From NCBI RefSeq assembly GCF_000241345.1, contig NZ_BAED01000056.1, positions 1 to 64,000 on the forward strand: DNA of 64,000 nucleotides, in the 5' to 3' direction. Under the pieces are notes generated by a model. The model was not told where the DNA came from. It did no database searches and saw only the letters and a program-made list of their open reading frames with translations. Position 1 is the stretch's first letter. Every line of letters starts with the position of its first letter. A program made the position numbers and the translations under genes. Below are positions 9,146-21,897 of this stretch, piece by piece. Origin of the DNA: Gordonia amarae NBRC 15530. Its GTDB lineage: Bacteria > Actinomycetota > Actinomycetes > Mycobacteriales > Mycobacteriaceae.

Positions 9146-10534
9146 ATGGTGGTGACAGTGCGCAGATCAAGCATTTGGCACCGGCTCGGAATCCGCGGCC
9201 GGTCCGCGGTGATCTCTGCCATCATCATCGCGCTCGCGCTGGTGGTCAGCGGTGTTGTGACCCTGTTGATCCTGCACCGACAGAACGAGAATTCCACCAG
9301 AACCGCCGCCACGCTGCGGGCCCAGGAGATGGCCGACGAGATCGGTGCCGGCGGATTGCCCCGCCTCGACGAGGACGACAAGACACCCGGTGGAGGTGTC
9401 GAGATCACACAGGTAGTCGATGAGGACGGCATCGTCGTCGACGGTTCGCCGGAGACACCCCACACGCCGATGGTCGGCATCGATCGTGCGCTCGACGAAG
9501 CGATGCACTATGTCACCGGCGTTTCGATTCCCGGCAGGCATACGACCTTGAACATCGCGATACGGACCACCAGGCACGACGGACGCACCTATACGGTGCT
9601 GGCCGCGGCCAGTGGAGAGTCGTTGCACCGCAGCGAGATCACCACCGCGACCGTTCTGCTCATCGAATTCCCGATCATCCTGCTCATCACCGCAGGCGTC
9701 TGCTATCTGTTGATCGGCCGGTCGCTGGCACCTGTCTCGCGGATCACCGGCCAAGCCCGGGCGATTACCGCGTCGTCGTTGAGCCGGCGTGTGCCGGTTC
9801 CCGCTCCGCGGGACGAGATCCGGAGTCTGGCAATGACGATCAATGCGATGCTCGATCGACTGGAGGCAAGCCACAACGCACATGTACGTCTCGTCGGCGA
9901 CGCGTCACACGAATTGCGCAGCCCGCTGACGACCGTGGTGGGGCTGCTCGATCTGGCCGACGACACCGAGACCGCCGTCGATGTGGACACAGTACGCACC
10001 GTTCTGCTGCCGGAGGTCCGCCGGATGAAGCGGATGGTCGATGACCTGCTGCTGCTCGCACGCGCCGACGAGAAGGGTCTACGCGTACATCCCGTCGACA
10101 TCGATCTCGATGATCTGGTACTGGCCGAGGCCGCCCGGGTACGGGCGCAGGACAGTATCCGCGTGAGCATTCATATCGAACCGATCCGCGTGCACGCCGA
10201 CCCGGACCTGATCGGCCGTGCTCTGCGCAATCTGTCCGACAACGCCACGCGACACGCGGCATCGACCGTGTCGCTGACCATGAACACCGTCGATGACTGG
10301 GCCGTGATCACCATCAGCGATGACGGTCCCGGCGTCCCGGAAGACCAGCGGGACAGAATCTTCGACCGGTTCGCCCGGCTCGACCCGGACCGCCGGAGGG
10401 CCGACGGCGCCGGACTTGGCCTGGCAATCGTCCGGCAGATCACCGATGCCCACGGCGGGCGAATCCGGGTGGTCGACGACCATCGTGGCGGCGCCGCGTT
10501 CGAGCTACGGCTGCCGATCGGTACCAGCATGTGA
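9146..10534 (+). CDS. Two-component sensor histidine kinase
   Basis: The gene encodes 462 residues. The membrane topology is TM1 (about 20-44), an extracellular sensor loop (about 45-165) and TM2 (about 168-192), then a HAMP domain (SLAPVSRITGQARAITASSL). HisKA follows with phospho-acceptor His255 in GDASHELRSPLTTVVGLL, then the HATPase_c domain with N box NLSDNATRHA, G1 DDGPGVP and G2 GAGLGLAIV. This is a classical OmpR-type partner kinase. The response regulator that converges on it 20 bp away is the natural partner. The signal is not evident. Confidence 0.93.
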   Translation: MVVTVRRSSIWHRLGIRGRSAVISAIIIALALVVSGVVTLLILHRQNENSTRTAATLRAQEMADEIGAGGLPRLDEDDKTPGGGVEITQVVDEDGIVVDGSPETPHTPMVGIDRALDEAMHYVTGVSIPGRHTTLNIAIRTTRHDGRTYTVLAAASGESLHRSEITTATVLLIEFPIILLITAGVCYLLIGRSLAPVSRITGQARAITASSLSRRVPVPAPRDEIRSLAMTINAMLDRLEASHNAHVRLVGDASHELRSPLTTVVGLLDLADDTETAVDVDTVRTVLLPEVRRMKRMVDDLLLLARADEKGLRVHPVDIDLDDLVLAEAARVRAQDSIRVSIHIEPIRVHADPDLIGRALRNLSDNATRHAASTVSLTMNTVDDWAVITISDDGPGVPEDQRDRIFDRFARLDPDRRRADGAGLGLAIVRQITDAHGGRIRVVDDHRGGAAFELRLPIGTSM

Positions 10535-10554
10535 CACCCACCCGGCCGTCGGGA

Positions 10555-11226
10555 CTACGCGTCCACGAGGCGATATCCCGCGCCGCGGACCGTCTCGATA
10601 GAGGCCACCCCGAACGGGATATCGATCCGTTTGCGGAGATACCTGATATACACCTCGACGATATTCTCGCTGCCTTCGTAGAATTCGTCCCACACCGAGC
10701 GCAGGATCGCATTCTTGGCCACCGCCCGGCCCCGATTGCGCATCAGGTATTCCAGGACGGCGAACTCCCTCGACGTCAGTTCGATCCGCACTCCGCCCCG
10801 ATGCACCTGCCGGGTCGCCGGGTTGAGTACGAGCGTTCCGGCGATCAGATCGACCGGACGCTCCTGTGCGCCGCGGCGAGCGACGGCACGCAGATGCGCC
10901 CGCAGCACCACCCCGGAGAACGGTTTGACCAGGTAATCGTCGGCGCCGTAGTCCAGCGCCTCGGCCTGGTCGTACTCGCCGTCCTTCGCCGAGAGCATGA
11001 GAACGGGGACCCAGTTGTTGCGGGCCCGTAGTTCGCGCACGACCAGGAAACCGTTGAGTTCGGGCAGCATGATGTCGAGGATGACGGCGTCGAAATGTTC
11101 ACCGCACGCCCGGGCCAATCCGAGTGCGCCGTCGGCGGCGGTCACCACATTCCAGCCGTCGGCGGTGAGCACCCGGCGAAGCGTCTCGGCCACCGCCGGA
11201 TCGTCCTCCACCACCAGCACCCGCAT
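10555..11226 (-). CDS. OmpR-family response regulator
   Basis: The gene encodes 223 residues from the ATG at 11226, where the receiver domain begins (MRVLVVEDDPAVAETL); the longer frame adds an unlikely N-terminal tail. The receiver has the acidic pair EDD, phospho-acceptor Asp51 in VILDIMLPELNG, Ser/Thr in MLSAKD and Lys in YLVKPFS. A winged-helix DNA-binding domain (ELTSREFAVLEYLMRNRGRAV, ending YIRYLRKRID...TVRGAGYRL) follows. It is transcribed toward the kinase gene, so the two cannot share a message, an uncommon arrangement for a cognate pair. Confidence 0.93.
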   Translation of the reverse strand: MRVLVVEDDPAVAETLRRVLTADGWNVVTAADGALGLARACGEHFDAVILDIMLPELNGFLVVRELRARNNWVPVLMLSAKDGEYDQAEALDYGADDYLVKPFSGVVLRAHLRAVARRGAQERPVDLIAGTLVLNPATRQVHRGGVRIELTSREFAVLEYLMRNRGRAVAKNAILRSVWDEFYEGSENIVEVYIRYLRKRIDIPFGVASIETVRGAGYRLVDA

Positions 11227-11335
11227 TCCGGCGATGCTACACGCGACGGTTGTCCGGACCGGCGATCCGCCGACCCGCGGCAGCGCCCGCGACAATTTCA
11301 GCCGACCTTAAGCGCATCCCTGAAACCATCGGTCC

Positions 11336-11809
11336 GTGAACACCATTCAGGGAATGCCGATCCATCCGCTGCTCGCCCATCTGGCGGTGGTATCGATTCC
11401 GTTCGCGGCGCTGACCGACATCGTCGCGGTGTCGTGGCCGCGGGCGCGACGTTGGCTCGGATGGGGTGCGGTCGCGATCACTCTCGTCGCGGTGATCGTG
11501 ACACCGCTGACGACATCGGCCGGCGAATCGCTCGAGAAGACCACGCCGATGAACCCCGATCTCGCCCGGCACGTCCACCTCGGCGATCAGATGGTCTATT
11601 GGGTCGCCGGGCTTTTCGCCGCGATCACCGTTCACTGGGCGGCGGCGGCCGACCTGTCGCGGTGGCAGTGGGTGCCTGAGGTTCCCGATCGGTGGCGCGA
11701 CCTCGCCCGGCTCGTCACGACGCTCACCGTCATCGTGCTGGCACTGGGTGCGATCGTCTGGGTGATCCGTATCGGTGATGCAGGCGCGAAATCGGTGTGG
11801 CTGGGCTGA
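11336..11809 (+). CDS. DUF2231 membrane protein
   Basis: The gene encodes 157 residues from a GTG at 11336. The opening MNTIQGMPIHPLLAHLAVVSIPFA is the DUF2231 signature, with a conserved HPLLAH motif. About four membrane helices are visible (roughly 10-30, 40-60, 88-108 and 133-153). The function is unknown; some relatives are proposed to bind haem or metal through the His residues. It is divergent from the response regulator across 109 bp, so the two may share a control region. Confidence 0.85.
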   Translation: MNTIQGMPIHPLLAHLAVVSIPFAALTDIVAVSWPRARRWLGWGAVAITLVAVIVTPLTTSAGESLEKTTPMNPDLARHVHLGDQMVYWVAGLFAAITVHWAAAADLSRWQWVPEVPDRWRDLARLVTTLTVIVLALGAIVWVIRIGDAGAKSVWLG

Positions 11810-11949
11810 AACCCTCCGGGCGACAATACGAGAAGTCAGACACCCGGTTCGGACGACGCCGAATCATCGAGCTGCCGGATGTCGCCGCCACGCACATCGG
11901 TGATGAGTTCGTGTTGTCTTCGATTGCGACTCGCGGCCGACGCCGGCTG

Positions 11950-14808
<2,859 letters not shown>

Positions 14809-14830
14809 TGGCACTTCCTCAACTCACTAG

Positions 14831-14846
14831 GCGAACAGACGTGCGA
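14831..14846 (-). promoter_or_regulatory. LexA/SOS-type box upstream of uvrA
   Basis: GCGAAC-AGAC-GTGCGA matches 10 of the 12 fixed bases of the mycobacterial LexA consensus TCGAAC-N4-GTTCGA. It lies 17-32 bp upstream of the preferred uvrA start, the expected place for DNA-damage control of an excision repair gene. It is also 55 bp from the start of the divergent MBL gene. Confidence 0.7.
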
Positions 14847-14901
14847 TCGGCTCTCCACTGTACTCCGCCGGACCAGGGCCGCCGCGCGATAACCTTTCGG
14901 C

Positions 14902-15615
14902 ATGACTTCCCCTCCCACCACCATCTCCGACACCTATACCGGCGACCTGTCCGAATCGCCCGAACCACAGCGTCGCACATTGGGTTCGGCGACGATCGTG
15001 AAACTGTCCGTCGGCCCGATGGACAACAACGTGTACCTGGTGACCAGCCGCGCGACCGGCGACCAGCTGATCATCGACGCCGCCAACGACGCCGACCGGA
15101 TCCTGGCGACGGTGGCCGCCTCCGACGGACGCCCGGCGCTGCTGCTCACCACCCACCAGCATTTCGACCACTGGCAGGCGCTGGCCGAGGTCAGCTCGGC
15201 CCTGAAGGTACCCACCGCCGCCGGGCGGCTCGACGCCGCCGAACTCCCGGTCACCCCCGACCGGCTCGTCGACGACGGCGACACGATCGTGGTGGGTGAC
15301 CTCACCTTCGACGCCATCCATCTGGTCGGGCACACACCGGGATCGATCGCACTGGCCCTCACCGACGGCGGCCGGGGCGAACGCAGCGACGGGGAAAGTG
15401 GCACAGTGCACCTGTTCTCCGGTGACTGTTTGTTCCCCGGCGGGGTCGGTAAGACCTGGAAGGAGGGTGACTTCGAGATCCTCCTCGGCGATGTCACCCG
15501 GAAGGTGTTCGACCGGTACCCCGACGACACCGTCGTCTATCCCGGCCACGGAAAGGACACCACCCTCGGCGCCGAACGACCGCACCTGGACGAGTGGCGC
15601 GAACGCGGTTGGTGA
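14902..15615 (+). CDS. MBL-fold metallohydrolase (glyoxalase II-like)
   Basis: The gene encodes 237 residues. The metal-binding motif THQHFDH lies near residue 85, followed by the downstream ligands HLVGHTPGSIAL, FSGDCLF and YPGHGKDT, giving a complete two-metal metallo-beta-lactamase fold. Such enzymes hydrolyse thioesters such as S-lactoylglutathione-type or mycothiol conjugates; the substrate here is not known. It is divergent from uvrA, as in M. tuberculosis Rv1637c-Rv1638. There is no signal peptide, so it is cytosolic. Confidence 0.88.
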   Translation: MTSPPTTISDTYTGDLSESPEPQRRTLGSATIVKLSVGPMDNNVYLVTSRATGDQLIIDAANDADRILATVAASDGRPALLLTTHQHFDHWQALAEVSSALKVPTAAGRLDAAELPVTPDRLVDDGDTIVVGDLTFDAIHLVGHTPGSIALALTDGGRGERSDGESGTVHLFSGDCLFPGGVGKTWKEGDFEILLGDVTRKVFDRYPDDTVVYPGHGKDTTLGAERPHLDEWRERGW

Positions 15616-15750
15616 GCACCCCGTGAGCCGATCACGGCCGTCGTTTCCGGGGCACGCGCCGATGCGCGCGTAAAGTGGATCGAATCCGCGCTCGAGAGCC
15701 GGGCCCGGATGTGACACCCGAAGTTCACCAGAAACGAAGGTCGTGATCGC

Positions 15751-16635
15751 ATGATTCTCCGCCGTATCGCCCGCCCGATGCTCGCATCCGTGTTCGTGGT
15801 CGGAGGTGTCGATTCCCTCCGGAATCCGGCCGGTAAGGCCGCCGCGGCGCAAGGTTTCATCGACGGATCGGTCCAGGCGCTGCCGGACACGGTGACCGCC
15901 AACGTGCCGACGGATGCCGAAACCGTCATCCGGGTCAACGGCGCCATCCAGGTCGCCGCGGGCCTGCTGCTCGCGAGCGGCAAGTTCCCCCGCCCGGCCG
16001 CCGCTCTCCTCGCCGGATCCCTGGTCCCCACCACCGTCGCCGGGCACGCGTTCTGGAACGAGACCGACCCGGCACTCAAGGCACAGCAACGCACCCAGTT
16101 CGTCAAGAACGTCAGCCTGCTCGGTGGCCTGCTGATCGCCGCCGCCGACACCGAGGGCAAACCCTCGCTCGGCTGGCGCGGACGCCGCGCCGCCGAAACG
16201 GTGGTGGCCGCCCTCCCGGTCGGCGCCGGCACATCGGCATCCGCGTGGGACTCCCTGCGGTCGAAAGCCGCCGAGGGTGCCGAGGCGGTGGCCGAGCGGT
16301 CGGCCGGAGCGTCCGAAACCGTGCAGGACGCCGTGCACGCACTCGAAGCGCGGGGAGCCGGCGTCGCGGCCAAGGCCCGCGACCACGCACCCCAGGTCGC
16401 CGAGGCCGCACGCGGAATCGTGTCGGACGTCGCGGTGAAGACCCGGGACCGGGCGCCCGAAGTGGTCGAGGCGGCACGTGAACGGGCCCCGGAGGTGGCT
16501 CAGGCAGCGCGCGAGCTCGCCTCGACCGCCGCCGAGGCAGCGGCGGACAAGGCCAAGGACGGACAACGGCTGTGGCGCAAGGCCCGGGCGGCCGGCACCG
16601 AGGCACTGGCCAAGAGCGGTTCAGACCGTCAGTGA
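15751..16635 (+). CDS. DoxX-family membrane protein with helical repeat tail
   Basis: The gene encodes 294 residues. The N-terminal 150 residues are DoxX-like, with MILRRIARPMLASVFVVGGVDSLRNP, repeated hydrophobic helices and a conserved GHAFWNE. Residues about 170-290 form a long Ala/Glu/Arg-rich region with repeats of the form RAPEVxEAARE, predicted to be amphipathic helix or coiled coil, which many DoxX proteins lack. DoxX proteins are linked to redox stress at the membrane. The GTGA junction overlaps the start of the HelR gene, so the two are probably translationally coupled. Confidence 0.85.
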   Translation: MILRRIARPMLASVFVVGGVDSLRNPAGKAAAAQGFIDGSVQALPDTVTANVPTDAETVIRVNGAIQVAAGLLLASGKFPRPAAALLAGSLVPTTVAGHAFWNETDPALKAQQRTQFVKNVSLLGGLLIAAADTEGKPSLGWRGRRAAETVVAALPVGAGTSASAWDSLRSKAAEGAEAVAERSAGASETVQDAVHALEARGAGVAAKARDHAPQVAEAARGIVSDVAVKTRDRAPEVVEAARERAPEVAQAARELASTAAEAAADKAKDGQRLWRKARAAGTEALAKSGSDRQ

Positions 16636-19010
16636 CCCGCGACCAGGCAGCGCTATCAGAACGACCAGAGACACCAGAACGACCAGTGACGATCGAACAC
16701 ACAGGCCCGACCCGGCACAACACGACCGGCTCCGATATCCGTGTCGATGAGGAACAGCAGCATCTCGACCTCACCTACGCGCGGCTGGATCGGATGCGCG
16801 CCAACACGAACCGCCGGTTGTCGGAGGCGTTGCGGGAGACCGAGGACAACCCGCAGGCGCTGTCCGAACGCGAATCGTACGAGCGTCTCTACACCGACGA
16901 TCTCACCAAGTTCGATGCGGCCGAACACAATCTGTACTTCGGCCGGCTCGACCTGGAGGACGGTGAGATCCGCCGGATCGGGCGCATCGGCATCCTCGAC
17001 GATGATGAGGCCGACAGCACGCTACTGCTCGACTGGCGCGCTCCCCTGTCCCGCCCGTTCTATCTCGCCACCCCCGCGGCTCCCGAATCCGTGGAGATGC
17101 GGCGCCATATCCGCACCCGCAACCGCATGGTGCGTGCGGTCAACGACGAGTACCTGACCGGTGAGCACGCGGTCACCGATATGTCCGCCCACGGCGACGT
17201 GGTCAACGAGTCGGCGCTGGTGTCCGCGCTCAATGCCGCCCGCACCGGCGAGATGACCGACATCGTCGAGACCATCCAGCGGGAGCAGGACATCATCATC
17301 CGCTCGACGCACCGCGGGGTGACCGTGATCCAGGGCGGCCCGGGCACGGGCAAGACCGCGGTGGCCCTGCACCGTGCGGCCTACCTGCTTTACACACACC
17401 GGGACACGCTCTCGCGCAGCGGAATCCTGATCGTCGGCCCCAACGACGACTTCCTGGACTACATCGGGCAGGTGCTGCCGTCGCTGGGCGAGTCGGGGGT
17501 GCTGCTCTCGACAGTCGGGGATCTGTTCCCCGGGGTGAGCGCAGCGGCCACCGACAGCCGGGAGACGATGGCCGTCAAGGGTGACCTGCGCATGGTGGAC
17601 GTCGTCAAACGAACGGTGCGTGCCTACCAGTCGCTGCCGTCGATGCCGGTTCCGGTCACCTTCGACACCTACGAGGTGCAGATCACCTCGCAGCTGATCA
17701 AGGATGCCCGAGCCAAGGCCCGCAGTTCCCGCAAGGCGCACAACCAGGCACAGCGGATCTTCGTGCGGGCCGGGCTCGACGGGCTGGCGCAGGCTCACGC
17801 CCGCACCATCGGCGCGAGCCTACTCGACGGTTCGCAGTTGCTCAGCGCCGGCGATATCGCCGACATCCGGGAGGAGATGGCGCAGGATCCCGATATCCGC
17901 CGGGAGTTGCTGCGCTTCTGGCCCACGCTGACGCCGCTCGATGTGCTGCGTGATCTGTACGCCGATCCGGCCGCGATCCGTCGGGCCACCCCCGGCTGGT
18001 CCGACGACGATCGCGCGGCACTACACAGGGTGGCCGCACCGCGTCCCGAAGGCGCCGACTTCTCCCCCGCCGACGTCCCGCTGCTCGACGAGATCGCCGA
18101 GCTCATCGGGTTCGGCACCGAGGACGACGAACGCGAGCAGCGCGCCCAGTGGCGCAGGCAGCTCGCGGAGGCGCAGGAGGCGCTCGACATCCTGACCGGG
18201 TCGGCACCCCAGGATCTCGAGGATGATCTCGATCCCGAGATCCTGATGGCCTATGACCTGATCGATGCCGAGCAGCTCGCCGAGCGGCAGACTCGGCGCC
18301 GGAACCTGACGACGGCCGAACGAGCCGTCGGCGACCGGCAGTGGGCGTTCGGCCATGTGATCGTGGACGAGGCGCAGGAACTGTCGGCGATGGCGTGGCG
18401 CATGCTCATGCGGCGGATCCCGAACCGCTGGATGACGATCATCGGTGACACCGCCCAGACCGGTGACCTCGCGGGCACGCGATCGTGGCAGGCGGTGCTG
18501 GAACCGTATGTGGCCAAACGCTGGCAGTTGCGGGAGTTGACGGTCAACTACCGCACGCCCTCGGAGATCACCCGGTACGCCAATCGCGTGCTGCACCAGA
18601 TCAATCCGGAGCACTCACCGCCGACATCATTGCGCAGCAACGGAATCGAACCGTACGCGATGACCGCGGCGGGATCCTCAGTCCCGTCCGCGGTTGTCAC
18701 GGCACTCGGCGGCGACTGGCCGGGACTGACCGCGATCATCGCACCCGACAACCAATGTGCGGGTATCGCCGCCGAACTCGATGGCCGGACCAGCGGCGGT
18801 GACGAGATCCGGGTCCTGACCGTATCGGCGTGCAAGGGACTCGAATTCGACAACGTGGTGGTCGTCGGTCCGGCAGAGATCCTGCGACAGTCGCCCCGCG
18901 GGCACAGCGACCTGTACGTCGCGCTCACTCGAGCAACACAGCGGCTCGTCGTGGTCTACGACGAGCCGCTGCCTGACGAACTGAAAGACCTGCCGGTACG
19001 GAACGATTGA
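16632..19010 (+). CDS. helR: HelD/HelR-like RNA polymerase-recycling ATPase
   Basis: The product has 792 residues from a GTG at 16632 that overlaps the DoxX stop by 4 nt; a later GTG at 16686 is an alternative. It is a UvrD/Rep-like SF1 protein: N-terminal coiled-coil arm (LDLTYARLDRMRANTNRRL), Walker A GGPGTGKTAVALHRAAYLL near residue 235, Walker B/motif II VDEAQELSAMAWRM, motif III GDTAQTGD, and motifs V/VI (SACKGLEFDNVVV, YVALTRATQRL). HelD-class proteins dislodge stalled RNA polymerase, and the HelR subgroup confers rifamycin tolerance. Assignment to HelR rather than another actinobacterial HelD is by general resemblance. Confidence 0.82.
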   Translation: MTRDQAALSERPETPERPVTIEHTGPTRHNTTGSDIRVDEEQQHLDLTYARLDRMRANTNRRLSEALRETEDNPQALSERESYERLYTDDLTKFDAAEHNLYFGRLDLEDGEIRRIGRIGILDDDEADSTLLLDWRAPLSRPFYLATPAAPESVEMRRHIRTRNRMVRAVNDEYLTGEHAVTDMSAHGDVVNESALVSALNAARTGEMTDIVETIQREQDIIIRSTHRGVTVIQGGPGTGKTAVALHRAAYLLYTHRDTLSRSGILIVGPNDDFLDYIGQVLPSLGESGVLLSTVGDLFPGVSAAATDSRETMAVKGDLRMVDVVKRTVRAYQSLPSMPVPVTFDTYEVQITSQLIKDARAKARSSRKAHNQAQRIFVRAGLDGLAQAHARTIGASLLDGSQLLSAGDIADIREEMAQDPDIRRELLRFWPTLTPLDVLRDLYADPAAIRRATPGWSDDDRAALHRVAAPRPEGADFSPADVPLLDEIAELIGFGTEDDEREQRAQWRRQLAEAQEALDILTGSAPQDLEDDLDPEILMAYDLIDAEQLAERQTRRRNLTTAERAVGDRQWAFGHVIVDEAQELSAMAWRMLMRRIPNRWMTIIGDTAQTGDLAGTRSWQAVLEPYVAKRWQLRELTVNYRTPSEITRYANRVLHQINPEHSPPTSLRSNGIEPYAMTAAGSSVPSAVVTALGGDWPGLTAIIAPDNQCAGIAAELDGRTSGGDEIRVLTVSACKGLEFDNVVVVGPAEILRQSPRGHSDLYVALTRATQRLVVVYDEPLPDELKDLPVRND

Positions 19011-19034
19011 CCCGCACCGTCAGGTCCGATGGGT

Positions 19035-19478
19035 CTAGGTGGTGTGGACGATCAGCACGTCCGATGCCGACTTGCGGGCCACATCCGCCGGAACCGAACC
19101 GAGCAGGCGCCCGGCGATCGAGTTCAGGCCGCGGTTACCCACCACCAGCAGGTCCGCCGACACGTCGGTGACCAGTTGCAGCAGAGCGTCGACCGGGGCA
19201 CCCTTGACCGGACGCAACACCACGTTGGCGGCACCGGCCTTGCCGGCGCGTTCCTTGGCGGTGCGCAGCACCTCTTCGGTGGGGGTGGAGCCCTGGATCT
19301 GGTAAGCCTCGTCTTTCAGGATGTCGGCGGCCTCACCCGGGCCCCGGTCGTTGGGCAGGTATGCGCACGCGATCACCAGCTTGCCCTCCCCGCCGGCCAA
19401 GGCACCCGCACGCTCCACCGCCTTCAACGACGACTCAGAACCGTCGGTGCCGACGACGATCGTTTGGTATGCGCTCAT
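19035..19478 (-). CDS. Universal stress protein (UspA family)
   Basis: The gene encodes 147 residues from MSAYQTIVVGTDGSESS. ATG at 19478 is chosen because GGAGG sits 5 nt upstream; an ATG four codons earlier contains that sequence itself. A single Usp domain ends with the ATP-binding motif GNRGLNSIAGRLLGSVPADV. Single-domain proteins with this motif bind ATP or cAMP in mycobacteria (Rv1636 type). Its place between uvrB and the MBL/uvrA pair matches the Rv1633-Rv1638 order. It converges on helR, 24 bp away. Confidence 0.93.
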   Translation of the reverse strand: MSAYQTIVVGTDGSESSLKAVERAGALAGGEGKLVIACAYLPNDRGPGEAADILKDEAYQIQGSTPTEEVLRTAKERAGKAGAANVVLRPVKGAPVDALLQLVTDVSADLLVVGNRGLNSIAGRLLGSVPADVARKSASDVLIVHTT

Positions 19479-19623
19479 CCATTCCTCCATAGTTCAGTTT
19501 GTCGCCCATAGGACATGCCGCCGGCCGGTGGACCGGCGGGGATGCCGGGTGGCGCGCGCCCCCACGGAACCCCTTGAATCGCGACAGTAGCGGGAGGGTA
19601 ACAGTTTTGTCGCCGATTCGTGG

Positions 19624-19649
19624 CGATCGGCACAATGGCGCGCCGATCG
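19624..19649 (-). terminator. Hairpin after uvrB
   Basis: A perfect 8-bp stem (19624-19631 with 19642-19649) and a 10-nt loop lie 16-41 nt beyond the uvrB stop. A second 7-bp GC stem at 19518-19539 lies nearer the universal stress gene. Confidence 0.55.
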
Positions 19650-19664
19650 ATCGGGCGTCACCTC

Positions 19665-21821
19665 CTACTTGATACCGGCCGCGTCCATGCCCCGGAGTTC
19701 CTTCTTCAGGTCGGCGATCTCATCACGCAGCCGGCCGGCGAGCTCGAACTGTAGGTCGCGGGCCGCGCTCATCATCTGCTCGGTGAGCTGACCGACCAGA
19801 TCGGCAAGTTCGGCACGCGGCATCGCCGAGGTGTCGCGTTTTTCGATCACGCCGGCGCTGCCCTTCGCCTTCGAGACCTCCCCCTGGGCGCGGCGGCCCC
19901 GGCTGGCGTTGCGGCCCGACCCGCCGACCTCCACGGTGTCGTCGGCCTCCCGGTACACCTGATCGAGGATGTCGGCGATCTTCTTGCGCAGCGGTTGCGG
20001 GTCGATGCCGTGCTCGGTGTTGTAGGCGATCTGCTTCTCGCGGCGGCGTTCGGTCTCGTCGATGGCGTTGCGCATCGAGTCGGTGATCTTGTCGGCGTAC
20101 ATGTGCACCTGCCCGGACACGTTGCGGGCGGCGCGGCCGATGGTCTGGATCAGCGAGGTGGTGCTGCGCAGGAAGCCCTCCTTGTCCGCGTCGAGGATCG
20201 CCACCAGCGACACCTCGGGCAGGTCGAGGCCCTCGCGGAGCAGGTTGATGCCCACCAGGACGTCGTACTCGCCGGTGCGCAACTGCCGCAGCAGCTCGAC
20301 GCGGCGCAGTGTGTCGACCTCCGAATGCAGGTATCGGACCCGGATGCCGAGTTCCAGCAGGTAGTCGGTGAGGTCTTCGGACATTTTCTTGGTGAGGGTG
20401 GTGACCAGGACCCGTTCGTCGCGTTCGGTGCGTTCCCGGATCTCGTGCACCAGATCATCGATCTGCCCCTTGGTGGGTTTGACGATGACCTCGGGATCGA
20501 CGAGACCGGTCGGGCGGATCACCTGCTCGACGAACTCACCCTGCGACTGCCCCAGCTCGTACGCTCCGGGGGTGGCCGACAGGTACACGGTCTGCCCGAT
20601 ACGGTCGACGAACTCGTCCCAGGTCAGCGGCCGGTTGTCGACGGCCGAGGGCAGCCGGAAGCCGTACTCGACGAGGTTGCGTTTGCGGGACATGTCACCC
20701 TCGTACATCGCGCCGATCTGCGGCACCGTCACATGCGATTCGTCGATGACCAGCAGGAAATCGTCCGGGAAGTAGTCGATGAGGGTGGCGGGCGCACTCC
20801 CCGCGGGGCGACCGTCGATGTGCCGCGAATAGTTCTCGATGCCGGAGCAGAAACCCACCTGCCGCATCATCTCCAGGTCGTAGGTGGTGCGCATCCGCAG
20901 CCGCTGTGCTTCAAGGAGTTTGCCCTTGCCCTCCAGATCGGCGAGCCGCTCCTCGAGTTCGGCCTCGATGCCGGCCATCGCCTTCTCCATGCGCTCCGGA
21001 CCCGCGACATAGTGCGTGGCGGGGAAGATTCGCAGCGAATCAACTTCCCGCACAACATCTCCGGTCAGAGGATGCAGGTAGTACAGTGCCTCCACCTCGT
21101 CACCGAAGAACTCGATCCGCACCGCGAGCTCCTCGTACGACGGGATGATCTCGACGGTGTCGCCGCGCACCCGGAAGCCGCCCCGGGTGAAGGACATGTC
21201 GTTGCGGGTGTACTGCACGTCCACCAGCAGCCGCAGCAGCGCATCGCGGTCCACCTCCTGCCCCACCGACAATTCGACGGACCGGTCGAGGTAGGACTGC
21301 GGCGTACCGAGACCGTAGATGCAGGAAACCGAGGCGACCACCACCACGTCGCGGCGCGAGAGCAGATTGGAGGTGGCCGAATGCCGCAACCGCTCCACGT
21401 CGTCGTTGATGGACGAGTCCTTCTCGATGTAGGTATCGGTCTGCGCGATGTACGCCTCGGGCTGGTAGTAGTCGTAGTACGAGACGAAGTACTCGACCGC
21501 GTTGTTGGGCAACATCTCCCGCAGCTCATTGGCCAGCTGCGCAGCCAGTGTCTTATTGGGCGCCATCACCAGCGTGGGCCGCTGCACCCGCTCGATGAGC
21601 CAGGCGGTGGTGGCCGACTTACCGGTACCGGTGGCACCTAGCAGCACGATGTCCTTCTCGCCCGCCTTGAGCCTGCGTTCGAGGTCGTCGATGGCCTGCG
21701 GCTGGTCGCCGGCCGGCTCGTACTGGCTGACCACCTCGAACTCCCGGCCGGTACGTTCGATCTCACCGACGGGCCGGAACTCGGAGTGCGCGATCACCGG
21801 ATGTTCTGCTGCAAACGCCAT
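19665..21821 (-). CDS. uvrB: Excinuclease ABC subunit B
   Basis: The product has 718 residues from [17 protein letters not shown]; the longer frame to 21968 has no support. UvrB is the damage-verifying helicase of nucleotide excision repair. Visible are Walker [12 protein letters not shown] near residue 61, the beta-hairpin region [11 protein letters not shown], helicase motifs DESH, SATPG and TIGRAARN, and a C-terminal UVR domain ([21 protein letters not shown]) that contacts UvrA/UvrC. No clear LexA box was seen in the 76-bp gap to the divergent DUF402 gene. Confidence 0.97.
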   Translation of the reverse strand: MAFAAEHPVIAHSEFRPVGEIERTGREFEVVSQYEPAGDQPQAIDDLERRLKAGEKDIVLLGATGTGKSATTAWLIERVQRPTLVMAPNKTLAAQLANELREMLPNNAVEYFVSYYDYYQPEAYIAQTDTYIEKDSSINDDVERLRHSATSNLLSRRDVVVVASVSCIYGLGTPQSYLDRSVELSVGQEVDRDALLRLLVDVQYTRNDMSFTRGGFRVRGDTVEIIPSYEELAVRIEFFGDEVEALYYLHPLTGDVVREVDSLRIFPATHYVAGPERMEKAMAGIEAELEERLADLEGKGKLLEAQRLRMRTTYDLEMMRQVGFCSGIENYSRHIDGRPAGSAPATLIDYFPDDFLLVIDESHVTVPQIGAMYEGDMSRKRNLVEYGFRLPSAVDNRPLTWDEFVDRIGQTVYLSATPGAYELGQSQGEFVEQVIRPTGLVDPEVIVKPTKGQIDDLVHEIRERTERDERVLVTTLTKKMSEDLTDYLLELGIRVRYLHSEVDTLRRVELLRQLRTGEYDVLVGINLLREGLDLPEVSLVAILDADKEGFLRSTTSLIQTIGRAARNVSGQVHMYADKITDSMRNAIDETERRREKQIAYNTEHGIDPQPLRKKIADILDQVYREADDTVEVGGSGRNASRGRRAQGEVSKAKGSAGVIEKRDTSAMPRAELADLVGQLTEQMMSAARDLQFELAGRLRDEIADLKKELRGMDAAGIK

Positions 21822-21897
21822 AGCGTCAGGGTAAACCCGAATGCGGACAGTTTCGTTCCTCAAGCCCTTGTCGTATTCGCCCGCTACTGTCACCACC

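Noticed and set aside
15616..15750. Rifamycin-associated element upstream of the DoxX-HelR pair
   Set aside because: No sequence resembling the palindromic element was found in the gap.
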